DNA of 64,000 bases from Tunturiibacter empetritectus (GTDB lineage Bacteria; Acidobacteriota; Terriglobia; Terriglobales; Acidobacteriaceae). Shown here one piece after another: positions 43,251 to 52,848 of the stretch (the first letter of the stretch is position 1; the number at the start of each line of letters is the position of its first letter). Below the pieces are notes generated by a model, which saw only the letters and a program-made list of their open reading frames with translations, had not been told where the DNA came from and did no database searches. The position numbers were made by a program, and so were the translations under genes. The stretch is from positions 280,843-344,842 of the forward strand of contig NZ_JACHDZ010000006.1 in the NCBI RefSeq assembly GCF_014201375.1. Reading direction: 5' to 3'.

Positions 43251-43682
43251 TTATGCTGGTTCGCCTGGAAGGTGGATGCCCAACTCGTCTTCGGGCCGAA
43301 TATTGTCGTTGATGACGGGAAGACTGGGAAGATTGTCGGTACGGCCAGCCTCTTTTACGACGGCGCTGGCGTGTTCTAGAACCTCATCGACCGTCATGGT
43401 GTACATCTCGCGGCCATTATCGTATCCGGACTTGACAGCGTGCTGCAGATACCGGCCGGCGGTCTGCGCCGCAAGATAATCCGTAATGACATGCCCCGTA
43501 CGGCGCTTCTGCTCGACCCAGGCCAGGTTCGGCATGGCGATCCAGACTGGTCTGCCATTGACGGCAAAGCGGATGTCGGTGGCATCGGCATGGCGAGTCG
43601 CGATGGCCACTATGGTGCCTTTCCATACGCAGTGGAGGTCTTCCCCGGTCCAGCGGTCGGTTACTTTGAAGTCTTCGTACAT
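43251..43682 (-). CDS. Hypothetical protein of 143 residues
   Basis: A cytosolic alpha/beta protein with no family I recognise. The first 60 residues look like a small beta domain (DFKVTDRWTGEDLHCVWKGTIVAIATRH, then IRFAVNGRPVWIAMPNLAWVEQ), and the rest is helical (DYLAAQTAGRYLQHAVKSGYDNG, VDEVLEHASAVVKEAG). ATG 43682 is preferred to an in-frame start at 43721. It precedes the lactonase gene by 19 bases on the same strand, so they may be co-transcribed. Confidence 0.7.
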   Translation of the reverse strand: MYEDFKVTDRWTGEDLHCVWKGTIVAIATRHADATDIRFAVNGRPVWIAMPNLAWVEQKRRTGHVITDYLAAQTAGRYLQHAVKSGYDNGREMYTMTVDEVLEHASAVVKEAGRTDNLPSLPVINDNIRPEDELGIHLPGEPA

Positions 43683-43894
43683 GATTGTCTCTAGCTTAGA
43701 GCAGGGGGAAGGGATGAGCAAGGCGGAGACCTAAAACCATAGAAATTTGCTGGAATCTGTCTTTAATCTTGTTTGTCGTTTCCCATAATCCCACAATGGG
43801 AATAAAGTAAGGTGTTACTTTCGTAAGCACTTGAAATTGCCTCTGGCTTATGCAAGTTACCGCAGCTATTCTTGTCTTGTTTTTACGGTGATAG

Positions 43895-45343
43895 ATGAGC
43901 GTGCGTCGAACAGAAGCTGAAGCCGCTAGCTTAAGGGCGATCTGGACACGTGATTTGTTGGACTCCCAGCCAGAGCTTGAATGTGACGAACTGGTTAGGC
44001 TTGCTGCCTGTCTCTGCGGAACTCCACTCGGCCTGGTGACGCTGCTTGATGAGCGACACCAATGGTATCGTGCGTCCGAAGTGCTTAAGATGGGCGAGAC
44101 CCCGAGGGAGGTGGCCTTTTGCGCACACGCGGTGCGGCAGACTGGTCTCTTCATGGTGAAGGATGCCCTGCTGGATAGCCGATTTTCCAGCAATCCCCTG
44201 GTTACCCCGGATCCGGCGATACGATTCTTTGCCGGGGTGGGTTTGCATGACTCCGACGGTGAGCCGATCGGGACCTTCTGCGTGGTCGATATGTCCCCTC
44301 GCATCCTCAGCGAGGATCAATCTGAGGCTCTCGAAATCTTCGGGCGGCAGATAAGTCTTCGCCTGCAAGCGATAGTTCAGCGCCGGGCACTAGAACAGGC
44401 ACTGGCGGAAAAGGAAAGGGCAAGCGCAGGACTCCGAGCGAGCGAAGAACTGTTTCGCGCTTTCATGAATGCGAGCCCGTTTCTGAGCTACATCAAAGAT
44501 GCCGCCGGGCGGTTACTCTTCTACAATCGCAGCTTCGCGCAGAGGTTTGGCGTTAGCGAATATGCGTGGCTCGGACGAACCGACGAGCAGCTCTGGTCCA
44601 GAAAGCTGACCAAATCCGTACGAACTCATGATCTCGAAGTGATGGCTGGCGGAAAGATGGTCGAGACCGAGGAGCACATTCGGAACTCCGACGGATCGGT
44701 CAGTTCCCTGCGGTCCTTCAAGTTTCCCTGCCACGATTCAGCGGGAAATGTACTGCTGGCCGGGGTGGCCGTCGATGTGTCGGAGGAGGTAGCGCATCAC
44801 GCGGAGTTGGAACGCTATCATCGCGAGCTTGAAGATGCCAACGACCAGCTGCGCAAGCTCGCTGTCACCGACGAACTTACGGGATTGCGCAATCGCAGAT
44901 CGTTCGAGGAGCGGCTGGTGATGGAGTTTTCGCTGGCGCGACGGAGGAAGCGGGAGCTTTCCGTGCTGTTGATCGACGTTGACGACTTCAAAACGATTAA
45001 TGACCGGTGGGGCCACGCGGCAGGTGACGAAGTGCTGCGACGACTGGGCATGATTCTGCGAACGACAGTGCGGTTGCCCGATCTGCCCGCGCGGTATGGA
45101 GGGGAGGAGTTTGTGGTCCTACTGCCGGAAAGCGGCGAAGAGAGCGCCATGGGCCTCGCCCGACGGGTCATGCAGCGGGTCGCGACTGAGGACTGGGAGA
45201 ATCAGCCGTTGACCATCAGCGTAGGAATGGCTTCGATGAACGAGTCGCTTGAGAATGGGTTTCAGTTAGTAGAACTGGCTGATGAAGCTTTGTATGCGGC
45301 AAAGCGCGCGGGAAAGAATCGCGTTATGGTGCACAGCGGCTAG
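43895..45343 (+). CDS. GAF-PAS-GGDEF diguanylate cyclase
   Basis: A 482-residue cytosolic enzyme making cyclic di-GMP from two GTP. A GAF domain spans about 15-165 (CGTPLGLVTLLDERHQWYRAS, ADPAIRFFAGVGL-like core), a short helix links to a PAS domain at about 190-300 (LFRAFMNASPFLSYIKDAAGRLLFYN), and the GGDEF domain fills 320-482. The active site is GGEEF at 402-406, which is functional in the family, and an inhibitory RxxD site (RLPD, about 393-396) precedes it. No EAL domain. The terminator at 45368-45398 follows. The signal sensed is unknown. Confidence 0.94.
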   Translation: MSVRRTEAEAASLRAIWTRDLLDSQPELECDELVRLAACLCGTPLGLVTLLDERHQWYRASEVLKMGETPREVAFCAHAVRQTGLFMVKDALLDSRFSSNPLVTPDPAIRFFAGVGLHDSDGEPIGTFCVVDMSPRILSEDQSEALEIFGRQISLRLQAIVQRRALEQALAEKERASAGLRASEELFRAFMNASPFLSYIKDAAGRLLFYNRSFAQRFGVSEYAWLGRTDEQLWSRKLTKSVRTHDLEVMAGGKMVETEEHIRNSDGSVSSLRSFKFPCHDSAGNVLLAGVAVDVSEEVAHHAELERYHRELEDANDQLRKLAVTDELTGLRNRRSFEERLVMEFSLARRRKRELSVLLIDVDDFKTINDRWGHAAGDEVLRRLGMILRTTVRLPDLPARYGGEEFVVLLPESGEESAMGLARRVMQRVATEDWENQPLTISVGMASMNESLENGFQLVELADEALYAAKRAGKNRVMVHSG

Positions 45344-45367
45344 ATTGTTTCGTTCTTACAAACACAC

Positions 45368-45398
45368 AAAGAGGCGCATCCATAAGGTGCGCCTCTTT
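45368..45398. terminator. Bidirectional terminator closing the ribosomal gene run
   Basis: AAAGAGGCGCA (45368-45378) and TGCGCCTCTTT (45388-45398) form an 11-bp perfect stem with a 9-base loop. Ts follow on both strands (TTTGATTT on plus, TTTGTGTGTTTG on minus). It sits between the convergent stops of the GGDEF gene and rplQ. Confidence 0.85.
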
Positions 45399-45421
45399 GA
45401 TTTAATGCCTGATGCTGAAGT

Positions 45422-45901
45422 TTAGACTTCGGCGTTGGGATCGCCGGCTTCGCCTTCGCCGCGCTCTTCCATCTGCTTGGCAAGCTCTTCACGCTTCTTG
45501 GTACGGGCTTCGGCGCGCTTCTGAGCCTTCTCGTTGAGCTCGTGCTCGGCACCGAGAAGTTCGATGTAGGCCATCTCGGCGGCGTCACCCTTGCGGGCTC
45601 CAAGGCGCGTGATGCGGAGGTAGCCGCCTTGGCGTGCAGCGTAGCGCGGAGCCACGGTCGCAAAGAGGCGGTCGACCGACTCAGGCGTCATCAGGTAAGC
45701 AGCAGCCTGGCGGCGGGCATGAACAGTGCCGCGCTTGCCGAGGGTAATCATCTTCTCGATGAGGGGGCGGGTGGCCTTGCACTTGGTGATGGTGGTCTCG
45801 ACGCGGTCCATCAGGATGACGGAGGTGACGAGGTTGCGCAGCATGGCGCGGCGATGGCTGGTGTTGCGGCCTAATTTGTATCCTGCATTACGGTGACGCA
45901 T
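45422..45901 (-). CDS. rplQ: 50S ribosomal protein L17
   Basis: A 159-residue large-subunit protein sited near the exit tunnel. The start MRHRNAGYKLGRNTSHRRAMLRNL is diagnostic, and AAGGAG lies 10 bases before ATG 45901. The core ends near residue 120; about 40 extra residues, rich in Glu, Lys and Arg (KAQKRAEARTKKREELAKQ), form a likely long helix not found in short L17s. Last gene of the alpha operon, 182 bases after rpoA, followed by the terminator. Confidence 0.97.
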   Translation of the reverse strand: MRHRNAGYKLGRNTSHRRAMLRNLVTSVILMDRVETTITKCKATRPLIEKMITLGKRGTVHARRQAAAYLMTPESVDRLFATVAPRYAARQGGYLRITRLGARKGDAAEMAYIELLGAEHELNEKAQKRAEARTKKREELAKQMEERGEGEAGDPNAEV

Positions 45902-46083
45902 CGGTGATCTCCTTCGACTCGGCATTGGCCGTGAGTCGGTACTGCTTAGAATGTGTGCGTCGGCCTAAGCTGGCGCGGGGGAAGCTGCGTCAGGTCAAGC
46001 GAGAGGCCTATTGCTACGCAACTCGTGCTGCGTATTCTGGTAAGACTGCGGCGGTGGATTGGATTCCACCGCCACAAGCCTGG

Positions 46084-47187
46084 TTAGAAATTCTCTGGCT
46101 CACTGCCGACGAGGTCGAGGTCTTCGTCCTCATCTTCATCTTCGTCATCGTCGTCATCAAAGTTGCCGAAGCTGGCGGCGAGAGTAGCTGCGGGCAGAAC
46201 GGAGGTGGGTCCGGGCTGCGGGTTGCCGTTCTCGTCGATCTTCATGCCGAGGGACAGGCCCATCTGCGCGAGGATCTCTTTGATCTCATTCAGGGACTTG
46301 CGTCCGAAGTTCTTGGTCTTGAGCATCTCGGCTTCGGTCTTCTGGATGAGTTCGCCGATGGTGGCGATGTTGGCGTTCTTAAGGCAGTTGTAGCTGCGGA
46401 CGGAGAGCTCAAGCTCTTCGACCGAGCGGTTGAGGTTCTCGTTGCGTAGGGCAGGGCCGTCGTGCAGACCGTCGTGACCGGCTTCCATCTCCTCTTCAAA
46501 GTTGATGAAGATGGTCATGTGGTCCTTCAGCAGCTTGGCGGAGAGGCCGAGGGCGTCTGCGGGGAGCACAGTGCCGTTGGTCCAGATCTCGATCGTCAGC
46601 TTGTCGTAGTCGGTGATCTGACCGAGACGAGCTGCCTCGACGAGGTAGTTGACCTTACGAACTGGCGAGTGAACGGAGTCGACGGGAATGAAGCCGAGGC
46701 CGAGGTCGCCATCGAAGTTCTTGTCGGCAGAGATATAGCCACGGCCGCGCTTGAGGCGCATCTCCATGTCGATCTTGCCGCCTTCGGAGACGGTGCAGAT
46801 GTAGACGTTCTTGTCGAGGATCTCGACGTCGCCATCAGCTTCGATCATGCCGGAGGTGATGACGCCGGCCTGATCGGCACGGAGGTAGAGAGCCTTGGGG
46901 CCTTCGCCAGCAAGCTTGAAGGGGATCTGCTTGAGGTTCAGGATGATGTCGGTCGCATCTTCGACAACGCCGGTGATGGACTGGAACTCGTGCAGGACAC
47001 CTTCGATGCGAACGGCGGTTACTGCGGCACCCTCGATAGAGGAAAGTAACGTCCGGCGGAGCGCGTTGCCGATAGTGGTACCGAAGCCGCGCTCAAAGGG
47101 CTGCGCGGAGAACTTGCCGTACTTTTCGGTGAGTGTTTCGGTGTCGACTGCGAGACGCTTGGGCTTTTGAAAACCTCTCCAAAGCAT
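46084..47187 (-). CDS. rpoA: RNA polymerase alpha subunit with acidic tail
   Basis: A 367-residue subunit that dimerises to nucleate RNA polymerase. The N-terminal domain ([25 protein letters not shown]) covers about 1-230; the C-terminal domain ([37 protein letters not shown]) about 250-318 binds UP elements and activators. A linker of Ala/Pro and then a run of almost pure Asp/Glu (344-359) extends the protein by some 40 residues past the E. coli end. That tail is encoded by a GAY/GAR simple repeat (about 46108-46157). Confidence 0.97.
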   Translation of the reverse strand: MLWRGFQKPKRLAVDTETLTEKYGKFSAQPFERGFGTTIGNALRRTLLSSIEGAAVTAVRIEGVLHEFQSITGVVEDATDIILNLKQIPFKLAGEGPKALYLRADQAGVITSGMIEADGDVEILDKNVYICTVSEGGKIDMEMRLKRGRGYISADKNFDGDLGLGFIPVDSVHSPVRKVNYLVEAARLGQITDYDKLTIEIWTNGTVLPADALGLSAKLLKDHMTIFINFEEEMEAGHDGLHDGPALRNENLNRSVEELELSVRSYNCLKNANIATIGELIQKTEAEMLKTKNFGRKSLNEIKEILAQMGLSLGMKIDENGNPQPGPTSVLPAATLAASFGNFDDDDDEDEDEDEDLDLVGSEPENF

Positions 47188-47354
47188 GTGTTTCTCCTTT
47201 TCCGGCTCACTCGCGATGCATTCTGCGAGATGGCGGGGTGCTTCTATTTCAGGTTAGGTTTTGTGTTGCTTTCGCATTTGTAGCGCGACAAGGAACAAAT
47301 ACAATGTTCTTTGCCGCGCTGCCAAATGACGAATCTTATATGTAACTACAGCGG

Positions 47355-47987
47355 TTACTTGCTGTAGAGTTCGACGATCAGCTGCTCGTTGACGGGCAGG
47401 TTGACGTCTTCGCGCTTCGGCAGAGCGATGACCTTGCCGGAGAGATTGTCGCGATTGATGTCGAGCCACTGGACCTGATTTTGACCCGCGGCAAAGTTCT
47501 TCGCCTCTTGGAGCATGACCAGAGCCTTCGAACCCTCGCGGATCGCGATCTCATCGCCAACCTTCACCTGGAAGGACGGGATGTTGACCTTGCGGCCGTT
47601 GACCTGGAGGTGGCCGTGACGGACAACCTGACGGGCCTGACGGCGGCTCATGGCGAAACCGAGACGGTAGGCGACGTTGTCGAGGCGGGTCTCAAGCTGC
47701 TGGAGCAGGAGTTCGCCGGTGACGCCGGTCTTGTTGGAGGCCTTCTGGTAGTAGGCGCGGAACTGGGTCTCGAGAGTGAAGTAGATGCGCTTGGCCTTCT
47801 GCTTCTCACGGAGCTGCAGACCGTAGCCGACGACCTTCTTCACTTTGCGGGACTGACCGTGCTGGCCTGGGGGGAAGTTGCGCTTCTCAACGGGGCATTT
47901 TTCAGAGAAGCACTTGGTCCCCTTGAGGAAGAGCTTGGTGCCGTCGCGGCGGCAGAGGCGGCAGACGGGTCCGGTGTAACGTGCCAT
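47355..47987 (-). CDS. rpsD: 30S ribosomal protein S4
   Basis: A 210-residue primary 16S-binding protein and assembly starter. It begins [23 protein letters not shown] and carries a Cys-x2-Cys pair followed by a further Cys ([11 protein letters not shown]), the zinc-type (C+) N-terminus. The S4 RNA-binding domain ([25 protein letters not shown]) is at about 100-160. In E. coli S4 represses the alpha operon; no such leader structure could be judged here. Confidence 0.97.
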   Translation of the reverse strand: MARYTGPVCRLCRRDGTKLFLKGTKCFSEKCPVEKRNFPPGQHGQSRKVKKVVGYGLQLREKQKAKRIYFTLETQFRAYYQKASNKTGVTGELLLQQLETRLDNVAYRLGFAMSRRQARQVVRHGHLQVNGRKVNIPSFQVKVGDEIAIREGSKALVMLQEAKNFAAGQNQVQWLDINRDNLSGKVIALPKREDVNLPVNEQLIVELYSK

Positions 47988-48041
47988 TTTTATAACTCCT
48001 GACTTCGGGTGACGATCGCTTTACGCGCGGGCAGCGCTTCC

Positions 48042-48227
48042 TCACGATCCGGTTGTTGTAACGTCTTGCCTGCGGCGGGGCCTGAGAACAAGCTCACCGC
48101 CGCAGTTGGGACAGATTGCATTCATAACCTGAGCGCATGTTGCACAGAAGCTGCACTCGTAACTGCAGATGAAGGCTACTCCGTTTGCATCGAGGGCCGT
48201 ATCACAGCGCTCGCATTCGGACTTCAT
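48042..48227 (-). CDS. DUF1272 zinc-ribbon-like protein inside the alpha operon
   Basis: A 61-residue protein with eight cysteines in four pairs: CERC, then CSYEC and CATC, and CPNCGGEL, enough for two zinc sites. The pattern and length match DUF1272, a family of unknown function. ATG 48227 gives the family-like start MKSECERCDTA; a GTG at 48239, three bases after the rpsK stop, is a possible coupled start. It lies between S11 and S4 genes, a place normally free of extra genes, so it should be expressed with ribosomal proteins. A basic C-terminus (LRPRRRQ) would suit RNA or ribosome contact. Confidence 0.85.
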   Translation of the reverse strand: MKSECERCDTALDANGVAFICSYECSFCATCAQVMNAICPNCGGELVLRPRRRQDVTTTGS

Positions 48228-48242
48228 CAAAAGTGCCACAGA

Positions 48243-48665
48243 TCAAACGCGGCGGCGCTTCGGCGGACGGCAGCCGTTGTGCGGCATCGGCGTAACGTCG
48301 CGGATGCTGCGCACCTCGATGCCGGTGGTGGCGAGAGCGCGGATCGCGGACTCACGGCCAGAACCGGGACCGGAGACGCGCACATCGACCGAACGGACAC
48401 CATGGTCGCGGGCTGCGTTTGCTGCACCGACGGCGGCCTGCTGCGCGGCAAACGGAGTTCCCTTACGAGAACCACGGAAGCCAAGCGAACCGGACGACTT
48501 CCAGCTCAGCGTGTTGCCGACCTGGTCGGTGATCGTAACGATCGTGTTGTTGAACGAAGCCTGAATGAAGACGAGGCCAAATGGAACATTCTTCCGCTCG
48601 CGCTTCTTGAACTTCTTATTCTTGCCGGGCTTTGCTGCGCCCTTCGTATTCTGTGTCTTCGCCAT
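48243..48665 (-). CDS. rpsK: 30S ribosomal protein S11
   Basis: A 140-residue platform protein near the mRNA exit site. A Lys-rich N-terminus of about 25 residues precedes the core [23 protein letters not shown] and [18 protein letters not shown]; it ends [12 protein letters not shown] as usual. Starts three bases after the S13 stop, a tight coupling. Confidence 0.98.
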   Translation of the reverse strand: MAKTQNTKGAAKPGKNKKFKKRERKNVPFGLVFIQASFNNTIVTITDQVGNTLSWKSSGSLGFRGSRKGTPFAAQQAAVGAANAARDHGVRSVDVRVSGPGSGRESAIRALATTGIEVRSIRDVTPMPHNGCRPPKRRRV

Positions 48666-48668
48666 GTC

Positions 48669-49049
48669 TTATTTCGTCGCTTTCTTCTTACCGGCAACGG
48701 TTCCCTTGCGTGGGCCTTTGCGGGTGCGAGCGTTGGTGTGGGTGCGCTGGCCACGGACAGGAAGGCTGCGGCGATGGCGGAGGCCACGGTAGGACTGAAT
48801 TTCGATCAGGCGCTTGATGTTGAGCGAGATGTCCTTGCGGAGATCGCCTTCGATCTGGCCTTCGGCTTCAATAACTTGACGGATGCGGTTCAGCGCGTCC
48901 TCGTCGAGCGTGCCGACCTTCGCGACGGGATCGACATCCGCCTTCACGAGGATCTTGGCGGCGCGAGAGTCGCCGATTCCGAAGATGTAGGTGAGACCGA
49001 TGCGCACCTGTTTGTTATTAGGGACATCGACTCCAGCAATACGTGCCAT
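48669..49049 (-). CDS. rpsM: 30S ribosomal protein S13
   Basis: A 126-residue head protein that contacts tRNA and L5. It begins [26 protein letters not shown] and has the basic C-terminal tail ([19 protein letters not shown]) that reaches the P site. Full-length and ordinary; first of the alpha group after rpmJ. Confidence 0.98.
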   Translation of the reverse strand: MARIAGVDVPNNKQVRIGLTYIFGIGDSRAAKILVKADVDPVAKVGTLDEDALNRIRQVIEAEGQIEGDLRKDISLNIKRLIEIQSYRGLRHRRSLPVRGQRTHTNARTRKGPRKGTVAGKKKATK

Positions 49050-49187
49050 GGGGTTCCTTTTCGGTTGAGCTTCGCGGGCTTCGCCACGAAAGCGGGTTGT
49101 TTGTTTACGGCAAGTCCGTCGGGTTCAACGCAAGCCTTGACTTCGGCTAACTAGCCCGACGGGGCCGGTACTGCTGACTTCGGAGAT

Positions 49188-49301
49188 TTAGCCCTGACGC
49201 TGCTTGTGCTTCGCGTTCTCGCAGATAACACGCACAACACCGCGGCGGTGGATAACCTTGCACTTGTCACACATCTTCTTTACTGAGGCACGGACCTTCA
49301 T
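49188..49301 (-). CDS. rpmJ: 50S ribosomal protein L36
   Basis: A 37-residue protein, begins [20 protein letters not shown]. The zinc ligands Cys-x2-Cys, Cys (VICEN) and His (KHKQRQG) are complete, so this is the zinc-binding C+ form. It lies between infA and rpsM, the usual place, with unusually long spacers (179 and 138 bases). Confidence 0.97.
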   Translation of the reverse strand: MKVRASVKKMCDKCKVIHRRGVVRVICENAKHKQRQG

Positions 49302-49480
49302 TGTGATTCCCTTCTTTTATTGCAACGTGAAACCGGCAAACCAGAGACGCGTCTCGAGGAGACGAAACTCCTTTTGACGTGCAGCCTGAACGCCAGGGTC
49401 AAAAGCCCTGAACTATCCCAAGTGCAAATGCGCTTGAGCAACCCATGATGGAGACGGGATGGGCTCCCGTAGCCGTTTGT

Positions 49481-49699
49481 CTACTTGTAGCGGTAGACAA
49501 TGCGGCCGCGGTTGAGGTCGTACGGACTGAGCTCAATCGCGACGCGGTCGCCGGGGAGGATACGAATGAAGTTTTTGCGCATACGTCCAGAGACGTGTGC
49601 AAGGGCCTGGTGCTTGTTCTCAAGCTCGACCTTGAACATCGCATTCGGCAGAGTCTCTACGACCACCGCCATCACTTCAATTGCATCTTCCTTCGACAA
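49481..49699 (-). CDS. infA: Translation initiation factor IF-1
   Basis: A 72-residue OB-fold protein that blocks the A site during initiation. It contains [41 protein letters not shown] and ends GRIVYRYK, the standard full-length form. Located between map and rpmJ. Confidence 0.98.
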   Translation of the reverse strand: MSKEDAIEVMAVVVETLPNAMFKVELENKHQALAHVSGRMRKNFIRILPGDRVAIELSPYDLNRGRIVYRYK

Positions 49700-49846
49700 A
49701 CGATCTCCTTTGGAAGGTCAAGGGGCGAACCCCTTTCGTTTCCATAACTTCTTCTTTGAGTTGAGAGTTTTCCTCAACCAGAGTCACCATGCGACACACT
49801 TGCGCACACCGCATCTCTTATAGTACCCCAAAAGCGGCCGATTTTC

Positions 49847-50596
49847 CTAGCGGGTAAGCACCAGGGGGCCATCTTTCGTGAGGGCGACCGTGTGCTCAAA
49901 GTGGGCGCTGTAGCTGCCGTCCACGGTAACCGCCGTCCAGCCATCCTTCAAAACCCGCACTTCAGGCCCGCCAGCGTTGATCATAGGCTCGATGGCGAGC
50001 ACCATGCCCGCCTTCAGCCTTGGTCCCTTGCCCGCAGCCCCAAAGTTCGGAACCTGCGGGTCTTCGTGCATGGCGCGGCCAATTCCGTGCCCCACAAACT
50101 CCCGGACGACCCCAAAACCCTCCGCCTCGCACAACTCCTGCACCGCTGCGGAGATATCGCCCAAACGCCCGCCAACCTGGCACTGCTCGATCGCCTTCTC
50201 GAGGGACGCTTTGGTCACTTCGAGCAGCTTTGTCGTCCCAGCGCTCACCTTGCCGATCGGATAGGTCACGGCTGCGTCCGAGTAAAAGCCGTCGATAATG
50301 ACTCCACAGTCGATGGAGAGAATATCTCCTTCGGCGAGAATGCGCTTGGCGTTGGGCATGCCGTGGACGACTTCGTTGTTGACCGAAGTACACAGAGCCG
50401 CGGGGAAGCCGTGGTATCCCTTGAAGGCCGCAATAGCGCCCAGCTCAGCGATCTTTTTGACGGCAATCTCTTCCAGGTCCATCGTCGAGGCGCCGGGAAC
50501 AACATGGGGCGCGATCGCGTTATGAACCTGGCGGAGAGCCTTGCCGGAGATTCGCATCTTCTCGATCTCCTGCGCCGTTTTGATCATGATGGCCAT
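49847..50596 (-). CDS. map: Type I methionine aminopeptidase
   Basis: A 249-residue dimetal enzyme removing the initiator Met. Metal ligands are in LSIDCGVIIDGFYSDAAVTYPIG (two Asp), FVGHGIGRAMHEDPQVPNFG (His), MVLAIEPMIN (Glu) and a late Glu in SAHFEHTVAL. ATG 50596 is used; ATG 50587 (MIKTAQEIEKM) is equally likely and closer to family starts. Nine bases after adk. Confidence 0.96.
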   Translation of the reverse strand: MAIMIKTAQEIEKMRISGKALRQVHNAIAPHVVPGASTMDLEEIAVKKIAELGAIAAFKGYHGFPAALCTSVNNEVVHGMPNAKRILAEGDILSIDCGVIIDGFYSDAAVTYPIGKVSAGTTKLLEVTKASLEKAIEQCQVGGRLGDISAAVQELCEAEGFGVVREFVGHGIGRAMHEDPQVPNFGAAGKGPRLKAGMVLAIEPMINAGGPEVRVLKDGWTAVTVDGSYSAHFEHTVALTKDGPLVLTR

Positions 50597-50605
50597 AGTG
50601 AGGAC

Positions 50606-51331
50606 TTAGGAGTTCGGATGCTGGCGAAGGCGAATCAGGGCTGCTTCGATGTCGGCGGTAACCTGTTCGACGGTTTGGTCGCCGTTGATCTCTTCGAAAC
50701 GGCTTTGGTTGCGATAGTGCTCGATCACCGGGGCGGTCTGGACTTCGAAGGTCTTCATGCGCTCGGTGAAGACGACATCGGAGTCGTCGGGACGCTGGAC
50801 GAGGGTGGAACCGTCTACGTCACAGATGCCGGGAGTCCTGGGCGGGTTCGAGTAGATGTTGTAGATGCGGCCTGCGGGCGAGATACGGCGGCCGGTAATG
50901 CGGTGCAGTAGCTGCTCGTAGTCAACGGAGATGCTGATGGCGACGACAGGCAGGGTGTTGGGATCGGCGGAGAGCTGGGCGTCGAGCCAGGTGGCCTGGT
51001 TAAGGGTGCGGGGAAAGCCGTCGAGGATGAAGCCTCGCTGCGTATCGGGCTGCTTGAGGCGGTCGGCGACCATCTGATTGACGAGTTCGTCGGAGACGAG
51101 GGTGCCCTGGTCGACGAGAGTCTTCGCCGCCTTGCCGAGTGGCGTGCCGCTGGAGATGTTCGAGCGGAGGATGTCGCCGGTGGAGATCTGCGGGATGCCA
51201 TAGGCAGCCATCAGCGCCTTCGCCTGTGTGCCTTTACCAACGCCGGGAGCGCCTAAAAGGAGGACCGGCCCGGGCAGGAAGTTCTTCTCTGCCGGGGCCG
51301 TCTCGGTTTCGGATGCAGTGCCTGTCGTCAA
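50606..51331 (-). CDS. adk: Adenylate kinase
   Basis: A cytosolic enzyme interconverting 2 ADP with ATP and AMP. P-loop GAPGVGKGTQA, AMP-site ISTGDILRSNI, DGFPRTLNQA and the LID region GRRISPAGRIYNIYSNPP are clear. TTG 51331 lies 13 bases after the secY stop and gives 241 residues; ATG 51376 would overlap secY by 32 bases and give 256. Either way about 20-35 residues precede the P-loop strand, more than in most Adks, and an internal start is possible. Confidence 0.93.
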   Translation of the reverse strand: MTTGTASETETAPAEKNFLPGPVLLLGAPGVGKGTQAKALMAAYGIPQISTGDILRSNISSGTPLGKAAKTLVDQGTLVSDELVNQMVADRLKQPDTQRGFILDGFPRTLNQATWLDAQLSADPNTLPVVAISISVDYEQLLHRITGRRISPAGRIYNIYSNPPRTPGICDVDGSTLVQRPDDSDVVFTERMKTFEVQTAPVIEHYRNQSRFEEINGDQTVEQVTADIEAALIRLRQHPNS

Positions 51332-51344
51332 CGGACTGACTTCC

Positions 51345-52754
51345 CTACCAGCTCTTGCGGCCACGGATGCGGCCACTCTTGGGAGTGAAGCCGTCGTAGT
51401 GACGCATGATGAGCTGCGATTCGATCTGCTGGACCGTGTCCATGGCTACGCCGACGACGATCAGCAGGCTAGTACCGCCGAAGTAGAAGTTGACGCCGAG
51501 GCCGTTGGTCATCCAGGTCGGCAGCCGATCAAAGACCGAGCCGATGAGCCAGAGATGGTTGAAGTGGATTCCGCTGATCAGCAGCTGCGGAATGATGGTG
51601 ATGATGATGAGGTAGAGCGCGCCGACAAGGGTGATGCGGGTCAGCACATCATTGATAAAGTCGGCAGTACGCTTGCCGGGACGAATGCCGGGGATAAAGC
51701 CGCCGTATTTGCGCATGTTGTCGGCGATATCGTCCGGACGAAACACGATCGAGATGTAGAAGTAGGCAAAGAAGATGATCGCGACCATCTGCAGCAGCTC
51801 GTACCAGGGCTCGCCGGGAGCCAGAGCACGCAGGATCGGACCGAAGAAGGACGAGTCCTGCAGAGAGTAGCCGAAGATGTGAGCGCCGGAGAAGAGCAGA
51901 GGAGCTGAGAGAATGGAGCTGGCAAAGATGACTGGCATCACGCCGCCGGAGTTGACCTTGAGCGGCAGGTGCGTGGATTGGCCGCCCATCATCTTGCGGC
52001 CAACGATGCGCTTGGCGTATTGGACCGGAATGCGACGCTCCGAGCGCTCCACGAAGACGATGAAGGCAACGACGGCGATCATACCCGCGATCAGGAGGGC
52101 AACAGCGAGGGGAGTCAGCGCACCCCAGGCGTTGTCGCGTACCTTCTCGTAGAGATTCTCAATGCCTTTCGGCAGACCGACGACGATACCAGCGAAAATG
52201 AGCAGACTCATCCCATTGCCGATGCCGCGCTCAGTGATCTGTTCCCCCAGCCACATGATGAATGCCGTGCCGGCAGTGAGAGTAATGACGCAGAGCGGAA
52301 TGAAGGCAGCGCGGGAGATGGTGACCATCGTCTGGCCGGTGCTGGTGTTCGTCAGCGTCAGCGCGATGGCAAACGACTGCACGATTCCAAGCAGCACCGT
52401 AACGTAACGCGTCCATTGGGTGATCTTGCGGCGGCCTAGTTCGCCTTCTTTTTGCAGCTTCGCCAGCGGCTCATAGATGACCGTGAGCAGTTGGAAGATG
52501 ATCGACGCCGTGATGTACGGCATGATACCGAGGGCGAAGACGGTGAGCTTGCGAAGGTTTCCGCCAGAGAAAAGGTCGACCAGGCCGAGAGCTGAGCCGG
52601 AGTTCTGATTGAAGAACTGGGCGAGCATGTCGGCGTTGATGCCGGGGGTGGGGATGTGCGAGCCGAGGCGGTATACGGCCAACATGCCAAGCGTAAACAG
52701 CACGCGCTTGCGGAGGTCGGGGATTTTGAAGATGTTTGCGATTTTCTCGAACAT
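51345..52754 (-). CDS. secY: Preprotein translocase subunit SecY
   Basis: A 469-residue, ten-helix channel of the Sec machinery. MFEKIANIFKIPDLRKRVLFTLGMLAVYRLG opens the protein; LGIMPYITASIIFQLL is the plug and second-helix region; FVERSERRIPVQYAKR and GFIPGIRPGKRTADFI are cytosolic ribosome/SecA loops. ATG 52754 is set by family; the open frame upstream to 52832 is unlike SecY. Confidence 0.98.
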   Translation of the reverse strand: MFEKIANIFKIPDLRKRVLFTLGMLAVYRLGSHIPTPGINADMLAQFFNQNSGSALGLVDLFSGGNLRKLTVFALGIMPYITASIIFQLLTVIYEPLAKLQKEGELGRRKITQWTRYVTVLLGIVQSFAIALTLTNTSTGQTMVTISRAAFIPLCVITLTAGTAFIMWLGEQITERGIGNGMSLLIFAGIVVGLPKGIENLYEKVRDNAWGALTPLAVALLIAGMIAVVAFIVFVERSERRIPVQYAKRIVGRKMMGGQSTHLPLKVNSGGVMPVIFASSILSAPLLFSGAHIFGYSLQDSSFFGPILRALAPGEPWYELLQMVAIIFFAYFYISIVFRPDDIADNMRKYGGFIPGIRPGKRTADFINDVLTRITLVGALYLIIITIIPQLLISGIHFNHLWLIGSVFDRLPTWMTNGLGVNFYFGGTSLLIVVGVAMDTVQQIESQLIMRHYDGFTPKSGRIRGRKSW

Positions 52755-52848
52755 CGGGTACTGGAACCTCGGGGGGAAACGCTGGTGATCTGGTGAAACG
52801 GCGATGCGAGGGCGCGCGCCCTCGCCTGCCAATCATTCTAAATGCTGC

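Noticed and set aside
46462..47049. 195-residue plus-strand frame opposite rpoA
   Set aside because: Asp/Val/Gly-rich mirror of rpoA codons.
48009..49154. 381-residue plus-strand frame across rpsK and rpsM
   Set aside because: Runs opposite two certain ribosomal protein genes; shadow frame.
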